A DNA stretch of 64,000 bases from Pseudomonadota bacterium (GTDB lineage: Bacteria > Pseudomonadota > Gammaproteobacteria > Burkholderiales > Chitinibacteraceae). Location of the stretch: assembly GCA_026399755.1 (NCBI GenBank), contig JAPLQI010000126.1:17685-81684 (forward strand). Reading direction: 5' to 3'. Shown here in pieces: positions 25,594-33,840 of the stretch (the first letter of the stretch is position 1; each line of letters starts with the position of its first letter). The notes beneath the pieces are model-generated. The model worked only from the letters and a program-made list of their open reading frames with translations, ran no database searches and was not told the DNA's origin. Both the position numbers and the translations under genes were made by a program.

Positions 25594-25889
25594 TGACGTA
25601 GCAATCTGATATTTTCAGCCGACAAGTAATACTCTGTAATTACTAGTTTTCCACCATGAGGATTTGGTACTTCTAAGCGCTCGATTGGAAAGAACAGTTC
25701 TGCCAAAACGTGAATGTGTGCGCCTAGCCGCCAAGAGTGGAAGCCATAGCTCACCTGTGTGAGTCGCTCGCCGCTCAGCAAGCGCATCAATACGGCATGC
25801 GCCATTGTCCCGCCACGCGGCCATTTTTTTACACATAAAAGCAAGTCGCCAAACAAGGGAAATTGGGCAGATTGATTACTGAGCATCAT
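25578..25889 (-). CDS. Small DNA-binding-type protein (winged-helix-like)
   Basis: A 103-residue protein with the WRLGAHIHVLAELFFPIE segment, typical of winged-helix proteins next to rep genes in small phage-like islands. It overlaps the upstream regulator by ATGA and the downstream rep gene by 16 bases, so the three genes form one translationally coupled unit. It may adjust rep expression. The exact family is not recognised. Confidence 0.6.
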   Translation of the reverse strand: MMLSNQSAQFPLFGDLLLCVKKWPRGGTMAHAVLMRLLSGERLTQVSYGFHSWRLGAHIHVLAELFFPIERLEVPNPHGGKLVITEYYLSAENIRLLRQCGAV

Positions 25890-26086
25890 TTTTCACCTGC
25901 CAGCAAACAATCTAAATCGCTTTGATTCCAAAGCAAGCGCCCACTAGGCAACTTTACCGGCACAACACCGTAGTAATGCCCTTTTTGGCAATAATGCTTG
26001 TGAACAGTTTGTAGTTTGGTATTTAACCCGTCTGCGAATGCTTGGGTAGTAATTTTTGATACGATTGCCATTTGATTGCTCATCAT
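25886..26086 (-). CDS. AlpA-like small DNA-binding regulator (putative excisionase)
   Basis: A 66-residue protein with an AlpA/MerR-type helix-turn-helix pattern (ITTQAFADGLNTKLQTVHKHY) followed by a wing (LPSGRLLWNQSDLDCLLAG). Such proteins act as excisionases or repressors for tyrosine integrases. It is encoded at the head of a coupled trio with the winged-helix-like gene and rep. It could regulate both excision and replication; this is inferred from type and position. Confidence 0.7.
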   Translation of the reverse strand: MMSNQMAIVSKITTQAFADGLNTKLQTVHKHYCQKGHYYGVVPVKLPSGRLLWNQSDLDCLLAGEK

Positions 26087-26196
26087 TTAGGTTGATGAGC
26101 AAATCATCTGGCATAAGGTGGGAGTAGGCGGAAGGTGTGGGGGTATGGGCTAAATTCCCATACCCCATTTAAGCCATACCATAGGCGAACGCCTAC

Positions 26197-26823
26197 TTAC
26201 GCTTTATTATTCTTGATACAACCATCCTTCAGCATCTGCTTCCACCTAGAATCAAAAGCCTCTCGGCTAGTAAATTTTGAGTCTACCTGCTCCCAAACTA
26301 CTTTTTTAGCTCCTATAACTTTTCCATTACCAACCGGCAATAAATTAATGTCAAAGTTATTATTTTTTAGCACCTCTAGTATAAGATTTATTTCAATTGA
26401 TTTTTTTGTTTCAGGTCGTCCGCGATTAACATGAGTCGTGGCTCCGTTTATTAAATCAGGGCGAGGAAATCTAACCTCGCATCTTGGCTCATTTTCAACC
26501 AACCAATTATTTAAATCTTCCCAATATACTTCTTCAATAAAGTTTCTAACTGCATCGTTAAATGCAAATTCATTTTTAATATTTGAATTAGGATAATAAC
26601 TAGGTAAGGTATTTTTTCTAACGTCAAAAGAAATATTTGTTAATATTTTTTTCGCCTCCTCTTTACGGCCTCCACTAATAAAAAATGCCGCCTCTTCAAG
26701 CGTGTAACGCCCCTTTGCATATCTTTCCATAGCTCTATGCTCTTCTACCGAGTCCGGCCCATCTTCAGGATAATGGCTATAAAAACACTTTGTAGTTTTA
26801 GCCCAAAGACTTTTTTCCATCAT
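26197..26823 (-). CDS. Hypothetical protein of the island
   Basis: A 208-residue, mostly hydrophilic protein with an N-terminal Trp/Tyr/His region and a YTLEEAAFFISGGRKEEAKKIL stretch that reads as a helix pair. No family was recognised. The codons are AT-rich compared with core genes around it (for example rsx), which is a sign of foreign origin. It starts at 26823, 34 bases after the next gene's stop, so both likely share a transcript. Confidence 0.65.
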   Translation of the reverse strand: MMEKSLWAKTTKCFYSHYPEDGPDSVEEHRAMERYAKGRYTLEEAAFFISGGRKEEAKKILTNISFDVRKNTLPSYYPNSNIKNEFAFNDAVRNFIEEVYWEDLNNWLVENEPRCEVRFPRPDLINGATTHVNRGRPETKKSIEINLILEVLKNNNFDINLLPVGNGKVIGAKKVVWEQVDSKFTSREAFDSRWKQMLKDGCIKNNKA

Positions 26824-26857
26824 CCTTTATCTCCTTAACAAACATGGAAATTATTCA

Positions 26858-27388
26858 TCACATTATTTTATTAGGCACTTTTGGCTTTATTGTTTTTTTA
26901 ACAGGAGGAGTGTCTGAAAAGATATTAGAATCATTATTAGGCTGTTTTTTCACTCCCTTATTAGAAAGGTCACCAACCAAACAAACATAAGTCATTAATG
27001 TATCTCCTATTGATTCAGGAGCAACATCCGTCATTTCAACGTCACCATTATTTAATTTAAAACTATCAACCAATGAGTTATCGTTAGCATAAAAATTACT
27101 ATTTACCATTCCAAATCTTTTCCCATCACAATCAAAATAATATAAAGACAGCATTTTCACATAATCACGGCCATTATCTTTCATATTCTTTTGAATTTGC
27201 GAAAACTCAAACTTCATCCATGCCTTTTTATATTGTCCAACAGTAACAATTGAGCACATATCAACAAAGGAGTTCTTTTCCGTCCCACCATCCAAAGCCA
27301 CCCAACAAACAGCCCATGCATTCCCTGTAAATATCCACAAGAAAACAAGCTGAATTCCCCAGCGAATTAAATATGACTTTTTAATCAC
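26858..27388 (-). CDS. Surface-adhesin-E-like secreted protein
   Basis: A 176-residue protein with a signal peptide ending about residue 26 (FTGNAWA). The mature part has the pattern W...D.G....SFVDMCSIVTVGQYKKAWMKFEF and C-rich DCDGKRF, resembling the surface-adhesin protein E family (PF16747). A hydrophilic Pro/Lys tail follows. It is AT-rich like its neighbour and is likely cargo of the island. A secreted or outer-surface location is inferred from the signal. Confidence 0.7.
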   Translation of the reverse strand: MIKKSYLIRWGIQLVFLWIFTGNAWAVCWVALDGGTEKNSFVDMCSIVTVGQYKKAWMKFEFSQIQKNMKDNGRDYVKMLSLYYFDCDGKRFGMVNSNFYANDNSLVDSFKLNNGDVEMTDVAPESIGDTLMTYVCLVGDLSNKGVKKQPNNDSNIFSDTPPVKKTIKPKVPNKIM

Positions 27389-27574
27389 ATCAACACCTTT
27401 TCATCACTAAGCCAATTAACAGCCTAGCTCACCCCCTCCCACTTTACCGACCCCGCATCAGCCTAAAATCCAGTTTTTCACAACCCAACAAGGCCTTACA
27501 TTAAATCCCCATCAAGATTTTGCTAGTAACTCCAGCACCACTTACAACGACTCCCATGCAGAGCCCAGCATTAA

Positions 27575-28912
27575 CTACCCCTTAGCCACAAGCTGTAGAT
27601 TTACCGGCTGCTCAGCCACCTGAAAATCAACCCCCGCCTGCTCCAGAAACCACGCTTCTATTTTGGTAAGCCATACCCGCAATAAATCCAAAGGGCGGCG
27701 CTTGTAATGGCGTTCGGATATGGCGCTAGGTTTATGCCCCATAATCTGCGCTACCACGCCCGTAGGCGCTTCCACCCATTCAGATAGGGTATTAAACGAG
27801 CGACGCAGGCCGTGCAGCGTGAGGTGCGGTAAATCAGCAGCAAGCAGGGCTCTATGGTGGGGGGCGGTAGGCTCGACTAATTTGCCGCTTACCGAGGCAG
27901 GGCTAGAAAATACCCATTCGTTACGGCGTAACAGCCCTAGCAATAAACTTTTAAAGTAGGGCGTGAGTGGAATAGTGCGCTCGCCCTCTACCTTGTCCCG
28001 AATGGTTAAACTATTCCATTCAAAATTAACATCTTCCCAGCGCAACTCGGCCAACTCCCGCCGCCGCGCTCCCGTTAGCAGTAAGCCCTGCAAATAGGCC
28101 GAAGCACTTGGATTATTCAAACCACGCACCGCAGCAAACCAGCGCGGTAGCTGCTCTTTTTGCAGGCAATCCCCCTCTTTGCTTTTGCCCTTAGGTAATT
28201 CATCTTTTACCTGCTTGGCTTTGCATGCCCCCGCAGGAATCAAACCCGTGTAATCGTCTTGTGAATCACACCAGTTTACAAACACCGATAACAGGCGAAA
28301 AGATAATGCGGCTTGCGTGGGGCGGGTTTCCGCTTCTTTAGCCAGCCAAGCCGCGATGCATTTAGCGCTTAACTCTGCCAAGCGCACATCCAGCAATGCG
28401 GCCAATGGCCCTGCCTCTGTTAAACCCTTGCCCCTTAGTTTTTTCAGCCCACCAAGGCGCACCATATTTTCATGGTCGCGAATATGCCAATCACTCCAAC
28501 GCTTGCGGCGCGCTTCAATGTAAAGAGGCCAAACCATCCCCAAGGTCAGTGTTTCGTGTCTTTCTTTAATTTGCTGGGCAAGTACCTCGGCGGCTTTAGC
28601 GGCAAGCTTGGCCTGTTGTGCGGCCAACCCATCAGCCCTCACTTGACGTGGGTCTATACCCCTATCGGTTTGCGACTTAAACGCCGTAGCCGCAGCCTGA
28701 GCATCCGAGATAGTCCACGTTTTTTCACTGCCTATGGTGATACGCAAGGTCTTGCCATTCAGGCTTGTTTCAAAGATGTAAGACTTAACACCTGCCGCAG
28801 TGACACGCAGCCCCAAGCTAGGCGTTTTACCATCCCAGAAAATGCTTTGTTTTTTGTCAGGGGCACACTTAAAAGCAGCAATGCGTCCGGCGGTAAAGTT
28901 CTCCCATTGCAT
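27575..28912 (-). CDS. int: Tyrosine-type integrase of the island
   Basis: A 445-residue tyrosine recombinase. The start at 28912 is chosen for its strong gggagg ribosome site 7 bases before the ATG. An N-terminal arm-binding region (LGLRVTAAGVKSYIFETSLNGK) is followed by a core-binding domain (QAALSFRLLSVFVNW) and a catalytic domain. The active-site residues are the Arg of TGARRRELAELRWED, HGLRRSF, and the HKPSAISERHYKR region with the Tyr. It lies next to attR and reads away from it. Its start region contains one of the two arm-like repeats. Confidence 0.93.
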   Translation of the reverse strand: MQWENFTAGRIAAFKCAPDKKQSIFWDGKTPSLGLRVTAAGVKSYIFETSLNGKTLRITIGSEKTWTISDAQAAATAFKSQTDRGIDPRQVRADGLAAQQAKLAAKAAEVLAQQIKERHETLTLGMVWPLYIEARRKRWSDWHIRDHENMVRLGGLKKLRGKGLTEAGPLAALLDVRLAELSAKCIAAWLAKEAETRPTQAALSFRLLSVFVNWCDSQDDYTGLIPAGACKAKQVKDELPKGKSKEGDCLQKEQLPRWFAAVRGLNNPSASAYLQGLLLTGARRRELAELRWEDVNFEWNSLTIRDKVEGERTIPLTPYFKSLLLGLLRRNEWVFSSPASVSGKLVEPTAPHHRALLAADLPHLTLHGLRRSFNTLSEWVEAPTGVVAQIMGHKPSAISERHYKRRPLDLLRVWLTKIEAWFLEQAGVDFQVAEQPVNLQLVAKG

Positions 28913-28922
28913 CGCTCGACCT

Positions 28923-28944
28923 CCCGTGTAGGGGCTGTGTAGGA
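28923..28944 (+). promoter_or_regulatory. Arm-like repeat at the integrase start
   Basis: A copy of the 22-base motif at 23514 with one mismatch. It overlaps the integrase leader and the ribosome site side, so integrase binding could also control its own translation. The role is inferred. Confidence 0.5.
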
Positions 28945-29071
28945 AATTATTGTCTATATCCATCAACTTAAATCAATATAGACCAACAACATAAAACATC
29001 CAAGCCTTTGATTTATAAGGAAACAGGCCATTTCATCAATACCGTTCAACTCCGATAAACGGTATTTTTCT

Positions 29072-29126
29072 AGGATTGTGATTCCTGTTGTCGTGGGTTC
29101 GAGCCCCATCAGCCACCCCAGTAATA
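29072..29126 (+). repeat. attR: 55-bp direct repeat, right copy
   Basis: Identical to 23401-23455: the tRNA-His 3' part from aggattgtg to cccagtaata. It has no 5' half, D-arm or acceptor 5' strand, so it is a remnant of the original host tRNA 3' end displaced by integration. Confidence 0.95.
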
Positions 29127-29130
29127 AAAA

Positions 29131-29155
29131 AAACCCAGCTTCGGCTGGGTTTTTT
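29131..29155 (+). terminator. Displaced host terminator of tRNA-His
   Basis: aaacccagc (29131-29139), loop ttcg, gctgggttt (29144-29152), then more T. It sits directly behind attR and was probably the terminator of the tRNA cluster before the island came in. Confidence 0.85.
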
Positions 29156-29221
29156 CATTTCAGTCCCCAAGCTATCCCTTCCTTATTGTTTTTATGGCAA
29201 TGCGCATGCACTTGCCATACG

Positions 29222-30283
29222 ATGCTGCTCATTCTCGTATCCAGAGCACGACTCGTGAAGCTTGCCCTTATCTCTTTCTTCATTTCTGCATCGCTCTGGG
29301 CCGCCCCGCCTAAGCCGCCTTTTTATCAGCTCAATGCCAGCCAATTGGCGGTGGTGGTGAATCGTAATGATCCGCTCTCAGCCGAGATTGCTCGTTATTA
29401 CGTTGAAAAACATGGCTTAAAAGCTGAGCAAATTTTTGAGATTAGTCTACCGATTGATCGTACTTGGGTCAGCGAGGGTGAGTTTGCCGTGGCCAAGGCT
29501 GAACTGGATGCGGCCTTGCCTGCCCATATTCAAGCGCTGGCGTTGGCTTGGACTAAGCCTTATCGCGTGAATTGCTTGGGCCTTACTTATACTTTTACTC
29601 TTGGCTATAAAGAGGGGCTTTGTCAGGATACGAGCAAGCCTACACCCGCCTCGCCTTACTTTAACCATGCCAGCACTCAGCCTTTTAGCGATTTGGGCAT
29701 ACGCCCCAGCATGATGTTGGCGGCGAATAATCTAAGTGATGCGAAAAAGCTCATTGATCGGGGCGTAGAGGCTTGGGGAAGCTTTCCTCAGGGCACGGCT
29801 TACTATTTAACTACGAGCGACGCCACCCGCAGCGCCAGAGCGCCGCTATTTCCGCGCAGCCAAACGCTACAACATCCCCCCCTTAAGATTGAGAACCTGC
29901 GCAGCGATGTGCTCAGCAATAAAAAAGATGTGCTGATTTATCAAACAGGACTGGCTAAGGTGGATAAATTAGAAACCTTGCAATTCTTACCTGGCGCTCT
30001 AGCCGATCACCTCACTTCTTATGGCGGCATGCTGACCGATAGCAGCCAAATGAGCAGCCTAAAATGGCTAGAAGCAGGTGCTACCGCCAGCTATGGCACG
30101 GTGAGCGAGCCTTATTCTTATCCACAAAAATTCCCCCACCCACAGGCTTTGCTCTATCACTATCTAGCCGGCGCCACGGCCATAGAAGCCTACTGGAAAA
30201 GTGTGGAATGGCCTGCGCAGGGAGTGTTTATTGGTGACCCGCTGGCCGCGCCGTTTCGCAGCCTTAGCCCGCGCAAGCAATAA
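29222..30283 (+). CDS. TIGR03790-family secreted protein
   Basis: A 353-residue protein, exported by an N-terminal signal (LVKLALISFFISASLWA). Residues 35-130 read LAVVVNRNDPLSAEIARYYVEKHGL, then a GLTYTFTLGYK stretch, and the C-terminal part has a GGMLTDSSQMSSLKWLEAGATASYG motif; this matches my memory of TIGR03790, a family of unknown function. The start at 29222 (or a GTG at 29255) is used because the longer frame begins inside the attR tRNA remnant. It is the first host gene after the island. Confidence 0.7.
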   Translation: MLLILVSRARLVKLALISFFISASLWAAPPKPPFYQLNASQLAVVVNRNDPLSAEIARYYVEKHGLKAEQIFEISLPIDRTWVSEGEFAVAKAELDAALPAHIQALALAWTKPYRVNCLGLTYTFTLGYKEGLCQDTSKPTPASPYFNHASTQPFSDLGIRPSMMLAANNLSDAKKLIDRGVEAWGSFPQGTAYYLTTSDATRSARAPLFPRSQTLQHPPLKIENLRSDVLSNKKDVLIYQTGLAKVDKLETLQFLPGALADHLTSYGGMLTDSSQMSSLKWLEAGATASYGTVSEPYSYPQKFPHPQALLYHYLAGATAIEAYWKSVEWPAQGVFIGDPLAAPFRSLSPRKQ

Positions 30284-30353
30284 ATCACCCTAGTATCCAA
30301 ACCCAAGACTTAGACCACGAAGGGTTACGAAGGAAAGATTTTCCATAAAACTT

Positions 30354-30427
30354 CGTCGTTCCCGCGCGCCTTTGGCGGGAACCCAGCTGCGCGGCTGGAT
30401 TCCCGATAAAATTATTCGGGAATGACG
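30354..30427. repeat. REP-like palindromic repeat (type E)
   Basis: cgttcccgcgcgcctttggcg followed by ggaacccagctgcgcggctg, then attcccgataaaattattcg with inverted ends. It lies in the gap before sbcB. It is a short hairpin cluster of REP type. Confidence 0.5.
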
Positions 30428-30524
30428 GGCTTCATTTCAGGAAGTCATTTCGTGCCACATCCTTAAAGCGCCATGCAAAGTCAAAAGCCTTATAATCGAG
30501 CAGCGATTCTTTGAGGCTCTATAT

Positions 30525-31949
30525 ATGCATACCTTTTACTGGCACGATTACGAAACATTTGGCATCAACCCACGCCGTGATCGCCCTTCGCAATTTGCTG
30601 GCATTCGCACCGATGCTGAGCTAAACGAAATCGGCAAGCCCCTCAATATTTTCTGCAAGCCCGCTCCTGACTATCTGCCCGATCCTGAATCCTGCCTGCT
30701 GACCGGCATTACGCCTCAGCAATGCTTAGAAAATGGCGTGGATGAATTTGAGTTTGCAGCCCGTATCGAGGCCGAATTAGCCACCCCTGACACCGTAGGG
30801 CTGGGCTATAACTCGATTCGTTTTGACGATGAAGTTACTCGTTTTATGTTTTGGCGCAATCTGATCGAGCCCTATTCACGTGAATGGCAAAATGATTGCA
30901 GCCGCTGGGATTTACTAGATGTAGTGCGCACCACCTATGCGCTGCGCCCCGAAGGCATTACTTGGCCAACACACAACGATGGCCGTCCTTCCTTCAAATT
31001 AGAACATCTCACCAAGGCCAACGGCATCAGCCACGAAGCCGCACACGATGCGCTATCTGATGTGCGCGCCACCATCGCTCTGGCACGGCTGATCCGCGAA
31101 AAACAACCCAAGCTGTTCGATTTTTGCTTTTCACTGCGTAAAAAAGACAAGGTACTGGAGCAGATCGGCCTGCCTAACAGCAAGCCATTCCTGCATATCA
31201 GCGGGATGTTTCCTGCTGAGCGCGGCTGCATCGCACTGGTTTGGCCGCTCGCCATGCACCCTAGTAATAAAAACGAAATTATCGTTTGGGATTTAGCATT
31301 TGACCCAAGCGAGATTTTCAAGCTGGATGCGGAAACCATTCGTCTACGCATGTTCAGCAAAACGGCTGATTTACCCGAGGGTGTCACCCGCCTGCCGATT
31401 AAAAGCATCCATATTAATAAGTCACCCATTGTGATTGGCAACCTCAAAACCTTGAGCAGCGAGCGGGCCGCACACTGGAATATCGATGTAGAGCAGGCCT
31501 TAGCGCACGCCAAAATAGCCGAAACCGCCCCCGATCTAAGCGCCATCTGGCAGCAGGTATTTACGACCGAGCATGCCAAAAATGATGTGGATGAAGACTT
31601 ATACGGCGGCTTTATTGGCAACAACGATAAGCGTCTTTTAGCCAAGCTACGCCACTTTAGCCCCGAAGAGCTGGCTAAAGAGCGGGTGAGCTTTGAAGAC
31701 AGCCGTCTTGAAGAAGTGTTTTTCCGCTACCGCGCTAGAAACTTTCCGCAAAGCCTGAGCCCTGCCGAACTGCGCCGCTGGGAGCAACATCGTGCGGCTA
31801 AGTTATTCGATGGTGCAGGCGGTGCACGCACCTTAGAGGTCTTTGGCGATGCCATTGATACGCTTTCGGAAAACGTTAATGAGCAGCAGGCTGATATTCT
31901 TTCTGCGCTCTTTGATTACGCCGAAAGCATTATGCCGGATGAGGAGTAA
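30525..31949 (+). CDS. sbcB: Exodeoxyribonuclease I
   Basis: A 474-residue 3'-5' single-strand DNA exonuclease (E. coli 475), used in mismatch repair and recombination. The DEDDh active site shows as FYWHDYETFG at residue 4 and HDALSDVRATIALARL near 180. The SH3-like and C-terminal helical parts follow in the family order. It begins at the ATG at 30525. The gene stands alone between the TIGR03790 gene and a convergent chemoreceptor. Confidence 0.97.
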   Translation: MHTFYWHDYETFGINPRRDRPSQFAGIRTDAELNEIGKPLNIFCKPAPDYLPDPESCLLTGITPQQCLENGVDEFEFAARIEAELATPDTVGLGYNSIRFDDEVTRFMFWRNLIEPYSREWQNDCSRWDLLDVVRTTYALRPEGITWPTHNDGRPSFKLEHLTKANGISHEAAHDALSDVRATIALARLIREKQPKLFDFCFSLRKKDKVLEQIGLPNSKPFLHISGMFPAERGCIALVWPLAMHPSNKNEIIVWDLAFDPSEIFKLDAETIRLRMFSKTADLPEGVTRLPIKSIHINKSPIVIGNLKTLSSERAAHWNIDVEQALAHAKIAETAPDLSAIWQQVFTTEHAKNDVDEDLYGGFIGNNDKRLLAKLRHFSPEELAKERVSFEDSRLEEVFFRYRARNFPQSLSPAELRRWEQHRAAKLFDGAGGARTLEVFGDAIDTLSENVNEQQADILSALFDYAESIMPDEE

Positions 31950-31999
31950 GGGTCGGGGAGTTGGACTTTGGAGCGATATGGCGCACTTCGCTCTGCCAC

Positions 32000-33616
32000 C
32001 TAGCTACCTTGAAAAAAACCAATATTTTTCTCAAGCATGCTGGCATGCATCGCCAGCTCTTGCGCTGCACGACTCAGTGAATCGGCATCATTGGCATTGG
32101 CTTGGGTGCCTTGGGTGAGTTGCTCTACCGAGCTGCTAATGCTGTCGATTCCCTGAGCCTGCTCTTGCGAGGCAAAGGAGATTTCTTGGATCAACAAGGA
32201 AGTCTTACGTATTGATGGCACGATATCTTCGAGTAACTTACCCGCAGCCTCGGCCTGATGCACGCTATTAGCGGCCAAATCACTGATTTCCTGCGCCGCC
32301 AGCTGGCTGCGTTCTGCTAGTTTTCTGACTTCTGAGGCTACCACGGCAAAGCCTTTACCATTTTCCCCCGCCCTAGCCGCCTCGATGGCGGCATTCAGTG
32401 CCAGTAAATTAGTCTGATAAGCAATATCATCAATAATGCCGATTTTCTTGGCGATTTGCCGCATGGCATTCACTGTTTGCTTGACGGCCTCGCCGCCATT
32501 GACCGCCGCGCTGGCCGCTTTTCCGGCCATGCCCTCAGTCATTTTTGCATTTTCACTATTTTGGCTAATGGTAAAGTTAATTTCTTTCAATTCACTACTG
32601 CTGCTTTCAATACTAACCATTTGCTCTGATGAATTTTGCGATAGTCGCTGTGCAGAAGCATTCACTTGCGCTGAGGTCAGCCCCAACACTCCCGATGTAT
32701 TCTTAATATCGCCAATCACCAATCTAAAACGTTGCGTCATTTTATCCAGCGCGCCGAGCAAGCTTTGTGAATGGCTGGCATTGAAATGCACATTCAAATT
32801 ACCTCCCGCGATGTCCTGCACAATCTGCAAAGCCTCTCTAGGCTCACAACCTAAAATACGAATCAAACGGCGATACATCCAGATCAGTACCAGCAATAAA
32901 CCCATCCCTAGCAAGAAAATCATCCCTAGCATGGTGTACAAATAAAACTGTTTGTCTTGCTCCGCACTCAACACCTGCGCAGCCGTTCTTTTATCCAGCA
33001 ACACAAAAAACTCGTCCACCGGACGCATAATTTGCGCCTTGTACTGGTGATAAGCCGCGTTATGCATTAAATCGGCAGCTAATTTGAAATCAGGCTCGCC
33101 CTGTTTAGTAAAACTACCCGCATCATCGGCAAAGCGGCCTTTCACCGCATTCATTGCAATCGTTTCACTCTTCACCAAGCTATCTGAATTAGCTTGTGCT
33201 TCTTTTAGCTTGGCAAATTCGGCGAGGGTAAAGCCGGCCTGCTTCATTAATTCTTGCAGCGCAATGGGGCGAGTATTAGGCCGAGGCAAGTGATCGCTTG
33301 CCGCCATAAAATCCCAATAAATACGCTGATATTCCTGAGGGCGGGCTTTTTTACCGTTACGTATATCGAGCACATCCCAATATTGTTTTTCATATTTAGC
33401 ATCGCCGCTAATGACGTAACTGCGGGCAAGGCGGGTGAGATCGTCTGAGCTTTGCCTTAGCTCATCGGCCAATAAATAAGAGTTGTAGCGCTGTAATTCC
33501 GCCTGACTATGCACATCCGCGCTTTGTTTAAGCAAAATAACGATACTCATTAATACGATGAGAGTCAGCAGCAGCAAGGAGCCCAGCGCCATAAACATAC
33601 TTTTTACACTGCGCAT
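32000..33616 (-). CDS. Methyl-accepting chemotaxis protein
   Basis: A 538-residue membrane chemoreceptor. A first transmembrane segment at about 8-28, a ~200-residue periplasmic part that reads as a helical bundle, a second segment near 225-247 and a HAMP region ([17 protein letters not shown]) are followed by the long signalling coiled coil with the conserved hairpin [20 protein letters not shown] and the [15 protein letters not shown] stretch. It lacks the C-terminal pentapeptide for CheR docking. The ligand is unknown. Confidence 0.95.
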   Translation of the reverse strand: MRSVKSMFMALGSLLLLTLIVLMSIVILLKQSADVHSQAELQRYNSYLLADELRQSSDDLTRLARSYVISGDAKYEKQYWDVLDIRNGKKARPQEYQRIYWDFMAASDHLPRPNTRPIALQELMKQAGFTLAEFAKLKEAQANSDSLVKSETIAMNAVKGRFADDAGSFTKQGEPDFKLAADLMHNAAYHQYKAQIMRPVDEFFVLLDKRTAAQVLSAEQDKQFYLYTMLGMIFLLGMGLLLVLIWMYRRLIRILGCEPREALQIVQDIAGGNLNVHFNASHSQSLLGALDKMTQRFRLVIGDIKNTSGVLGLTSAQVNASAQRLSQNSSEQMVSIESSSSELKEINFTISQNSENAKMTEGMAGKAASAAVNGGEAVKQTVNAMRQIAKKIGIIDDIAYQTNLLALNAAIEAARAGENGKGFAVVASEVRKLAERSQLAAQEISDLAANSVHQAEAAGKLLEDIVPSIRKTSLLIQEISFASQEQAQGIDSISSSVEQLTQGTQANANDADSLSRAAQELAMHASMLEKNIGFFQGS

Positions 33617-33840
33617 ACAGAAGACCCCATTGAACGACGTGTTCTATTTAAGAATAGAACACGTTTGCGCTAGAAAAACGCCTAAATACCTTACCTAGGC
33701 GGAGTAAGCCCGTATGGCAACATGAAAGGGCCGATCCCTGCTCAGCAAGCGCAATGGGCACGATAAAACTGCGCCCACTCTACATCCCTGCTACGTTCTA
33801 GCTTAAAATGGCTTTTTTGCTTCTAGCCGAAACTGACCCG

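Larger units (their letters stand above)
23401..29126. mobile_element. tRNA-His-integrated element with inovirus-like Rep
   Basis: About 5.7 kb between the 55-bp repeats. It contains the integrase (minus strand, next to attR), two DNA-binding proteins, an inovirus-Gp2/YagK-like putative Rep, an AT-rich unknown gene, an adhesin-E-like protein, and two plus-strand secreted/lipoprotein genes by attL. No capsid, ZOT-like, conjugation or partition gene is present. The gene content is similar to a phage satellite or an integrative plasmid; which of the two cannot be decided here. Confidence 0.85.

Noticed and set aside
23456..29071. A complete inovirus prophage
   Set aside because: A Gp2-like gene exists, but no coat, ZOT/pI or assembly gene is present between the att sites.
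29072..29126. A second tRNA-His gene
   Set aside because: Only the 3' half is present; there is no 5' acceptor or D-arm. It is the attR remnant.
30935..31645. 236-codon minus-strand frame inside sbcB
   Set aside because: It is antisense to the whole core of exonuclease I; no ribosome site or family character.
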